DNA from: Streptomyces natalensis ATCC 27448
Lineage (GTDB): Bacteria; Actinomycetota; Actinomycetes; Streptomycetales; Streptomycetaceae
Direction of reading: 5' to 3'
Assembly: GCF_000935125.1 (NCBI RefSeq)
Contig: NZ_JRKI01000063.1
Location: forward strand, 279,961-343,960
Length of the DNA stretch: 64,000 nucleotides
Below the pieces are notes generated by a model, which saw only the letters and a list, made by a program, of their open reading frames with translations, was not told the DNA's origin and made no database searches. The position numbers and the translations under genes are program-made. Shown here piece by piece: positions 59,230 to 64,000 of the stretch (position 1 is its first letter; every line of letters begins with the position of its first letter).

Positions 59230-60353
59230 TGGCGAACAACCAGGGCAGGCGGCGGCGTTTTGGCTCGGTCCGGCAGCTCAAATCCGGACGCTGGCAGGCT
59301 CGTTACCGCGACCCGAACACGGGCCAGCTCCGCAGCAGTGAGGAGACGTACGCGACCAAGACCGATGCCGAGGTCGCCTTGACCCTCATCGAGTCGGACA
59401 TCACTCGCGGTCAGTGGTCCGACCCCGATGCGGGCAAGGTCCACTTTGGCGAGTACGCGTCGGCGTGGCTCAAGGACCGCAAGCTTGCAGACCGTTCGCG
59501 CGAGCGGCACGAGTCCGTGATCCGGTTGCATCTGCTGCCCACCTTCGGTGAGCGGCCGTTGTCCTCGATCACGACAGCGCGGGTCCGGGCCTGGCGTACG
59601 GCCTGCTTGGAGCGGACTGGTGAGCCGACCGTGGTCAAGGCGTACCAGATTCTGCGGGCGATCCTGAACACGGCCGTTGATGACGAGCTGATCAGGCGCA
59701 ACCCGTGCCGGATCAAGGGCGCTGACCGGTACGACGTGCCAGAGCGGCCCGTTCTCACCGTGGCGGAGGTGTACGCCGTGGCCGACGCGATCACCCCGCG
59801 CTACCGGCTGCTCGTTCTCCTCGCTGCCTTCACCGGCCTGCGCTTCGGTGAGCTGGCCTCGCTCCGCCGACGGGACGTCGATACGGACAACGCCGCGCTC
59901 ATGGTCCGGCGCTCACAAGCCGAGATGCAGACGGGTGCCCTCTTCGACAAGGCGCCCAAGTCCGATGCCGGTGTCCGGCCGGTGGCCTTCCCGAATGAAC
60001 TCCTGCCGGACGTGAAGCGGTGCCTCGATGCCTACGCTGGATCCGGCCGTGATGGTCATGTCTTCCTCGGTCCCCAGGGCGGTCGGCTCCGCCGGAGCAA
60101 CTTCCGGGACGACTGGATCAACGCCAGGAAGAAGGCGGGTATCACGGCAGACGTGCACTTTCACGATCTACGGCACACCGGGAACACTCTCGCCGCGTCC
60201 GGCGCGAGCCTGCGTGAGCTGATGACCAGGATGGGCCACAGCACGCCCCGCGCCGCGCTGATCTATCAGCACCTGGTCAACGGCCGTGACCGCGAGATCG
60301 CCGATCGGCTCGGCTCGATGATCCGCAAGGAACGGGGTGATGCGGACTCCTAG
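59229..60353 (+). CDS. int: Tyrosine site-specific integrase
   Basis: 374 residues from ATG 59229. N-terminal arm-binding beta domain (RRRFGSVRQLKSGRWQARYR), core-binding SAM-like domain (YASAWLKDRKLADRSRERHE), catalytic domain with Arg in TGLRFGELASLRRRD, Lys in the beta-hairpin region, HDLRHTGNTLA (H-x-x-R), GHSTPRAALIYQHL (His and Tyr nucleophile). Recombines attP with the tRNA-Arg(CCU) attB. A terminator and the right att site follow within 90-130 bases. Confidence 0.95.
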   Translation: MANNQGRRRRFGSVRQLKSGRWQARYRDPNTGQLRSSEETYATKTDAEVALTLIESDITRGQWSDPDAGKVHFGEYASAWLKDRKLADRSRERHESVIRLHLLPTFGERPLSSITTARVRAWRTACLERTGEPTVVKAYQILRAILNTAVDDELIRRNPCRIKGADRYDVPERPVLTVAEVYAVADAITPRYRLLVLLAAFTGLRFGELASLRRRDVDTDNAALMVRRSQAEMQTGALFDKAPKSDAGVRPVAFPNELLPDVKRCLDAYAGSGRDGHVFLGPQGGRLRRSNFRDDWINARKKAGITADVHFHDLRHTGNTLAASGASLRELMTRMGHSTPRAALIYQHLVNGRDREIADRLGSMIRKERGDADS

Positions 60354-60395
60354 CGGACCTTGTGGCACGTCTGTGGCACGGCCGTGATCATGCGA

Positions 60396-60436
60396 AAGGG
60401 CCAGTTCGAGAGGATCAAGCCTCTGAACTGGCCCTT
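60396..60436 (+). terminator. Terminator after int
   Basis: AAGGGCCAGTTC (60396-60407) pairs perfectly with GAACTGGCCCTT (60425-60436); AGAGG/CCTCT extend the stem inward past a one-base bulge. It ends seven bases before the att core. Confidence 0.8.
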
Positions 60437-60442
60437 AGGTAT

Positions 60443-60485
60443 GTGCCCCCGGCAGGATTCGAACCTGCGACACCCGCTTTAGGAG
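60443..60485 (-). repeat. att repeat at right end of AICE 1 (3' half of tRNA-Arg(CCU))
   Basis: Same 43 bases as 50657-50699; flanking bases differ on both sides. To the right, where the tRNA 5' half should be rebuilt after a single integration, the sequence is ATCATTCGGG... and cannot pair with the acceptor or anticodon arms. So this copy is again an element-element junction, not the intact tRNA. Confidence 0.88.
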
Positions 60486-60599
60486 ATCATTCGGGTCATC
60501 CGGTGATCAGGGGCGCGACCGTCCTTGCCTACTCGCAGTGTGTGCGTCTGGTTTTCCTGATACGGCAACGTCCGTCGGTGTTGCCGTCAAGAACTGCCG

Positions 60600-61301
60600 T
60601 CAAGCCAGAGGGGGGATCGACGCCAGAGCATCGGCCACAGTGGTCATGTCGGCGACCACTGCATCGGCCCCTGCCTCAGTCAGAGCGAGATCCTTGTGCG
60701 GCTTGTTGGCGAAGCCGATGGACCGCGCGCCAGCAGCACGAGCGGCTTCGACGTCTGTCACCGAGTCCCCGATGAGTGTGCAGTGATGGGGGTGCACATG
60801 AAGTCGTGCAGCGGCGAGCAGCAACGAGTGGGGGTCGGGCTTCATCAGGTCCGGCCGATAGGCGGCACGACCAATGACCTCGTGCACCAGGTGGCGCAGG
60901 CCGTGCAGCATCAGGAACGCCCGTACACAGGCCGTCGAATTGTTGCTCACGACGGCGACCTTTCGTCCGGACGAGTGCGCCGCTTCGAGGGCGGCGACCG
61001 AGCCGGGGACGGGCGGACCCGCGACCTTGACGGCCGACACTTCGGCTTTGGTCAGTGATTCTTCGATTGCCCGGATGACCGGCTCGCCGCCCTGCATGGC
61101 AAGGCGCAGGATCTCCATTGGGTCGTCGACGCTGGCCGCCTTGGCGCCAAGAGTCGCGTCGTGCTGGGTCACGACCTCCGAGAGCTTTTGCGCGACACCG
61201 GGGGCGGGCCGACCCGCGAATACGTCGCAGATCGGCCCGTCAAAGTCGAACAGGACTCCGCTGGTGGCTCCGGCAACCTCGGAGAGCTTGTTAGTTCCCA
61301 T
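60600..61301 (-). CDS. HAD family phosphatase
   Basis: 233 residues. HAD motifs: VLFDFDGPICDVFAG (I), VVSNNST (II), Lys in DLMKPDPHSLL (III) and IGDSVTDVEAARAAG (IV); subfamily IA helical cap. Likely phosphoglycolate-phosphatase-like activity on a small phosphate ester. Start overlaps the GntR gene end by 11 bases, so the two are translationally coupled. HAD genes behind GntR regulators recur in Streptomyces elements; role unknown. Confidence 0.85.
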   Translation of the reverse strand: MGTNKLSEVAGATSGVLFDFDGPICDVFAGRPAPGVAQKLSEVVTQHDATLGAKAASVDDPMEILRLAMQGGEPVIRAIEESLTKAEVSAVKVAGPPVPGSVAALEAAHSSGRKVAVVSNNSTACVRAFLMLHGLRHLVHEVIGRAAYRPDLMKPDPHSLLLAAARLHVHPHHCTLIGDSVTDVEAARAAGARSIGFANKPHKDLALTEAGADAVVADMTTVADALASIPPLA

Positions 61302-62157
61302 CAGGGTCGAGGTCCCTTCCGATGGTGCTCCACACGCTGTCGAACCACATACGCGCCTGCTCGACCTGCTGCGCCCCGCTCGATGCCTCGCCCTCGTTCA
61401 CGGAGTAGTGGAACAGCGTGGCATCTGCCCCCACCAGGTCGTAGATCTCTATGACCTCCCCCTCCGCGACCACCTTGTTGGGCCGGATGGGGTAGTACCC
61501 GAAGAACGCATCTTCCTGGTTGACCACGTACAGCTTGAAGAACTGCGTTCCGCTGTGGACGCGCACGCTCACCTTGGTCTCTGGCACCAGCCCCAGAACG
61601 CTCAGCTCGTGGATCGAGTTGGCGATGCTGCGGGTGAAGCCGACCATCATGTCGTGCATGCGACGGCGTAGGCGCGGGTCGTCCGCCCCGTCTTCGCGGC
61701 GCACGGGCGCGGCGTGGGGGACCGCCATGTCGGGCACCAGGATGCGGATGCTGATGCTCGACGGTGTCAGCCGGCCGACGCGGATCTTGTCGATGGGCTC
61801 CTGAAGCGCGCTGTGCAGCGTCTCGCTGGAGAACCCGGCGAAGTCGATCGAGACGTCCGTGCTGGCGAATGCCTGCTCGACGTACGGGCGGAGACCGGCC
61901 GGCCGTTCCGTGCGGTTGCGGACGTATACGCCGCTGCCCTTGCGGGACACGACGAGACCCTCATCTTCCAGGTCTCGCAGGGCCCGCTGGATCGTGGCGC
62001 GGGCGAATCCGTACAGCTCGGTCAGCGTTTTGTGCGACGGGAGCTTGTCGCCGGGGCCTAGCTTCCTCGTCCGAATGGCGGCGCCAAGACTGCTCGCCAC
62101 CTGCTCATACGGCGGCCGGTCGTCGTCCGGATCCAGGGGTTCGGGCGTGAAGGTCAT
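61291..62157 (-). CDS. GntR family regulator of the second element
   Basis: 288 residues. GntR winged helix: YEQVASSLGAAIRTRKLGPG, PSHKTLTELYGFARATIQRA and LVVSRKGSGVYVRN. The C-terminal part is not a clear UTRA; it has FGYYPIRPNKVVAEGEVIEI and HYSVNEGEASSGAQQVEQAR, as in a family of element-borne regulators with a phospholipase D-like or unknown fold. Directly upstream are three CTAGCCA sites, its probable operators. Confidence 0.85.
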   Translation of the reverse strand: MTFTPEPLDPDDDRPPYEQVASSLGAAIRTRKLGPGDKLPSHKTLTELYGFARATIQRALRDLEDEGLVVSRKGSGVYVRNRTERPAGLRPYVEQAFASTDVSIDFAGFSSETLHSALQEPIDKIRVGRLTPSSISIRILVPDMAVPHAAPVRREDGADDPRLRRRMHDMMVGFTRSIANSIHELSVLGLVPETKVSVRVHSGTQFFKLYVVNQEDAFFGYYPIRPNKVVAEGEVIEIYDLVGADATLFHYSVNEGEASSGAQQVEQARMWFDSVWSTIGRDLDPDGN

Positions 62158-62197
62158 GCCCCGATGCTACGTCCTTCCCCCTTGATCAGGACAGCCA

Positions 62198-62266
62198 GGC
62201 TAGCCAGGTGTTGACGTGACTAGCCAGGATGGCTACGTTGTTCTCGTACCCACTGGGCTAGCCAAG
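62198..62266 (+). promoter_or_regulatory. Promoter with three GntR-type operator repeats
   Basis: GGCTAGCCAGG (62198), GACTAGCCAGG (62218) and GGCTAGCCAAG (62256) are direct repeats; the middle one is part of TAGCCA-GGA-TGGCTA (62221-62235). A rightward promoter, TTGACG (62211-62216), 17 bases, TACGTT (62234-62239), is covered by the middle site. So the GntR protein likely represses rightward transcription into the palindrome-rich segment and the DUF6284 operon. Confidence 0.7.
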
Positions 62267-62520
62267 TTGGTCAGGCTGGAGGGTGCAGGTGGGTCTTCTT
62301 TGGCCTGCGCAAACGCACGGCAGAACGACTCCGCCGGGCCCGCTTACACGCGGCCCGAGCGGCAGGGGAGGCGTGAAAAGTCCGGCGTCTTCACGGATCG
62401 ATCGGTGTCATCGGCTAAGCCGCTGGTCTGACCCTCGGGCGTAGACCCAGGGACCGGATCACGGGGATCCCGGTGATTGGGCTGCACCCGGTCCATGACA
62501 CCCGGAAGGGATGGGCGCAT

Positions 62521-62811
62521 CCACTCAGCGAGTGACGACTGAGTGGCGCGGTAACCGCGCGCCGGCCAAGAGGGAGGTGGAGCAAGGCGCGTAGGGATCC
62601 GCGAGACGCAGTGACGGGCTTCCCGTCACTCGTCATGCGGGCAGGGCGCACAGCCTTGCGGAGCACCCTGCCCGCTTGATGAGGATCACGAAAACGCGCT
62701 GCCTTGCGGCCGCCCTGATCCCCGCCTTGGCCGAGTCCATCAAGGGCGCCGCCAAAGCCAACACACCACCCCTGAACGGCGCGCGGCCCCGGGGCGCAAT
62801 CCCGGGGCCGC
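62521..62811 (+). other. Palindrome-rich segment of the second element
   Basis: Five perfect inverted repeats in 291 bases: CCACTCAG/CTGAGTGG (62521/62539); GCGCGGT-A-ACCGCGC (62546-62560); AGTGACGGG/CCCGTCACT with 3-base loop (62610-62630); GCGGGCAGGG/CCCTGCCCGC (62637/62666); GCGGCCCCGGG/CCCGGGGCCGC (62783/62801). No convincing protein gene covers it. It lies between a repressed promoter and DUF6284. Candidates: origin or single-strand-initiation locus, transfer locus, or a structured leader/antisense RNA. Confidence 0.7.
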
Positions 62812-62852
62812 TGTTCGGGCCGTTCCTCTGCGGAAGGAACCACGACCCATGA
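62679..62852 (+). CDS. Possible small protein, 57 aa
   Basis: ATG 62679 to TGA 62850-62852, overlapping the DUF6284 start as ATGA. Reads RITKTRCLAAALIPALAESI, then a Pro/Gly-rich tail that translates the terminal hairpin. No ribosome site fits well and the tail looks like translated structure, so it may be only a chance frame; the coupling overlap is the only argument for it. Confidence 0.3.
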   Translation: MRITKTRCLAAALIPALAESIKGAAKANTPPLNGARPRGAIPGPLFGPFLCGRNHDP

Positions 62853-63118
62853 ATCACATCGTCACTGTTCAGGACGCTGTTACCGCGTTCGAGCCGTGGA
62901 TGGAACCCACGGATGCAGAGCTGGACGCGATCGAGCACGAGATGCCCGTGATCCTCGCGGACGTCGAGCTGCTGGACGCGCACATCGTCACCCTCGACCG
63001 CACGCCGACCGAGCTGGACGACCGCCGCATCCGCCGGGCCCGCCGCCGCGCGCTGGCCGCGCGGGTCGCGCTGGTCAACCGTGCGGCTGGCACGAGCCTC
63101 CCCGGGGGTGCCGCGTGA
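62849..63118 (+). CDS. DUF6284 family protein
   Basis: 89 residues from ATG 62849 (GGAAGGA upstream). PWMEPTDAELDAIEHEMPVI, LADVELLDAHIVTLDRTPTE and a basic helix RRIRRARRRALAARVALVNR. This small family marks the replication/transfer region of many Streptomyces integrative elements; function unknown. Coupled by GTGA to the next gene. Confidence 0.82.
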   Translation: MNHIVTVQDAVTAFEPWMEPTDAELDAIEHEMPVILADVELLDAHIVTLDRTPTELDDRRIRRARRRALAARVALVNRAAGTSLPGGAA

Positions 63119-63561
63119 GCACCACCGACCGGGATCTGACCGCTGCGCACGCTGAGGTGAAGGCGGAGATCGCGCGGACGGACAGCAAGACGGCGCTGCT
63201 GTTGGCGTTCGTCGGCGCGGTGCTCGCCGGTACCTGGACCGTCGCCCGCGACGTGCCGCTGACCGTGCCCGCCATCGTCGCGGGCAGTCTCGGTCTGGCG
63301 CTGCTGGTCGCGGCGGCCGGTCTGCTGCTGCGGTCGGTGCGCCCGAACCTGGGCGGCCGGCACGGCTTCCCCCTGTGGGCCACGCTCACCGCCGACGAGA
63401 TCGGCGCCGCCGTCGCCCGGGATCTGGCCGCCGACATCGCCGGACTGTCCCGGCTCGCGGTCGCCAAGTTCACCTGTCTGCGCCGCGCGGTCGACCTCAC
63501 CCTGACTGGCGGTGCCCTGCTCATCCTCGCCGCCCTGCTCGCCGCCGGGGGTGTCCGATGA
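63115..63561 (+). CDS. Pycsar effector-like membrane protein (PycTM-type)
   Basis: 148 residues from GTG 63115. N-terminal helix AAHAEVKAEIARTDSKTALL leads into a first hydrophobic hairpin (LAFVGAVLAGTWTV, VPAIVAGSLGLALLVAAAGL), a central cytoplasmic helix region (VARDLAADIAGLSRLAVAKF) and a last membrane helix (TLTGGALLILAALLAAGGV). PycTM effectors of Pycsar anti-phage systems have this layout and open membranes on cyclic pyrimidine signals. No cyclase gene is present in the window, so an element-maintenance role is equally possible. Confidence 0.72.
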   Translation: MSTTDRDLTAAHAEVKAEIARTDSKTALLLAFVGAVLAGTWTVARDVPLTVPAIVAGSLGLALLVAAAGLLLRSVRPNLGGRHGFPLWATLTADEIGAAVARDLAADIAGLSRLAVAKFTCLRRAVDLTLTGGALLILAALLAAGGVR

Positions 63562-64000
63562 CCAGCACCAAACTGACCCGGGTACAGATCGGGGTCCTGA
63601 CGGCCGCGTTCGTGCCGATGCTGGCCACGGGCGTGTTCGGCGGGATCGGCACGTACAGCAACATCGGCCACGCCTACGGCAAGGGCACCGCGCTCGGCGC
63701 GCTCGCCGCCGGCGAGGGCGCCACGGCCGTGCTCGCCCTGGTCCTGCTCGGCTTGACCATGCTGGGGCAGTCCTCCCCGCGCATCGTGCGCGCCGGTCTG
63801 TGGGCTTTGCCGGCCGCCGCCGCTGCCATGGGAGCGATGGCCGCCCCCGATCCGGCCCGCACGGTGATCTACGCCCTGACCCCGATGGGCATGTCCGTCT
63901 CGGCTGAGGGCATGGCCTTCCTGGCCCGGCGGATCGTGGTGCACACCGACGGCCGCGACGCGGAGAACGACCGCCACACCGCCGATCTGGTGCAGGCGCT
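63558..64000 (+). CDS. Membrane protein of the element, SpdB/DUF2637-like (3' truncated by window)
   Basis: ATG 63558 in an ATGA overlap; at least 147 residues, running off the window. Four hydrophobic segments: LTAAFVPMLATGVFGGIGTY, LGALAAGEGATAVLALVLLG, AGLWALPAAAAAMGAMAAPD and a weaker fourth, then a charged cytoplasmic stretch HTDGRDAENDRHTADLVQA. Layout like SpdB-type spread proteins; identification tentative because the C-terminus is missing. Confidence 0.6.
   Translation, partial: MTSTKLTRVQIGVLTAAFVPMLATGVFGGIGTYSNIGHAYGKGTALGALAAGEGATAVLALVLLGLTMLGQSSPRIVRAGLWALPAAAAAMGAMAAPDPARTVIYALTPMGMSVSAEGMAFLARRIVVHTDGRDAENDRHTADLVQA

Larger units (their letters stand above)
50657..60485 (+). 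mobile_element. pSAM2-type AICE integrated in tRNA-Arg(CCU)
   Basis: 9,786-bp unit between 43-bp direct repeats. It contains all modules of an actinomycete integrative conjugative element: regulation (Nudix Pif-like, GntR KorSA-like, SCO3933-like), transfer by an FtsK-type translocase with spd-like spread genes, replication (RepSA-like), and excision/integration (Xis, Int) beside the right att site. All core genes look intact, so excision and transfer may be possible. Confidence 0.9.
60443..64000 (+). mobile_element. Probable second AICE in tandem (left part only)
   Basis: After the second att copy come genes typical of Streptomyces integrative elements: GntR regulator with overlapping HAD gene on the minus strand, a regulated promoter with repeated operators, then rightward DUF6284, Pycsar-effector-like and membrane protein genes with ATGA/GTGA coupling. 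By analogy with AICE 1, int and the intact tRNA-Arg should lie to the right of the window. Confidence 0.72.

Noticed and set aside
62216..62431. 71-codon frame starting in the GntR operator region
   Set aside because: No ribosome site, starts inside the -35/operator array and lacks protein-like content.
63115..63561. Complete Pycsar anti-phage system
   Set aside because: Only the effector-like gene is visible; no cyclase domain protein is encoded in the window.

Overview
The window is high-GC actinobacterial DNA, almost certainly from a Streptomyces chromosome. The evidence is GC-rich third codon positions, frequent GTG/TTG starts, ATGA/GTGA stop-start overlaps, an afsR/afsS locus, fused FO synthase (F420 biosynthesis), TipA-like, XRE/DUF397 and GPP34 genes, and pSAM2-type integrative elements.

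Region 1 (1-23.9 kb) is a catabolic-looking neighbourhood: two acyl-CoA ligases, a mycothiol-type maleylpyruvate isomerase-like protein, an amidohydrolase, three F420-dependent luciferase-like oxidoreductases, an SDR, a D-aminoacylase-like amidohydrolase, an aldehyde dehydrogenase and a Tat-exported PHP-type metallohydrolase. Five near-identical palindromes (YTGACG-N3-CGTCAG) lie upstream of its transcription units and suggest one regulon under a TetR-like repressor that is not in the window. The afsR-afsS locus lies inside this regulon. Below afsS is an unlisted small secreted-protein gene that carries the AfsS-type HMP motif and has four 12-bp tandem repeats upstream. A block at 9.2-13.1 kb (HAD phosphatase, XRE regulator, three coupled small genes, TipA-like MerR) looks accessory.

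Region 2 (24-50.3 kb) is mostly core chromosome: fbiC (the cofactor source for the LLM enzymes), D-2-hydroxyacid dehydrogenase, ADP-ribosylglycohydrolase, a graveyard of gene ends around a truncated TnpB (29.5-30.65 kb), XRE/DUF397 genes, GPP34, a D-Ala-D-Ala carboxypeptidase with a very long acidic disordered N-terminus, a GT-C glycosyltransferase, an ArsR/PEP-mutase-like divergent pair, a lipoprotein-sensor kinase pair, recQ, MOSC, TerD and an ArsR-P-type ATPase operon.

Region 3 (50.66-60.49 kb) is a complete 9.8-kb actinomycete integrative and conjugative element (AICE) of the pSAM2 type: a Nudix gene (Pif-like) divergent from a KorSA-like GntR repressor, an SCO3933-family gene, an FtsK-like TraB/TraSA, spd-like genes, a RepSA-like initiator, Xis and a tyrosine integrase. 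It is bounded by 43-bp direct repeats equal to the 3' half of tRNA-Arg(CCU). Neither repeat is joined to a tRNA 5' half. Together with AICE-like genes continuing to the window end (GntR, HAD, DUF6284, orphan Pycsar-type effector, membrane transfer-like gene), this indicates a second AICE in tandem, with the real tRNA expected beyond 64 kb. The second element has a promoter-operator array and a palindrome-rich 350-bp segment without a convincing gene.
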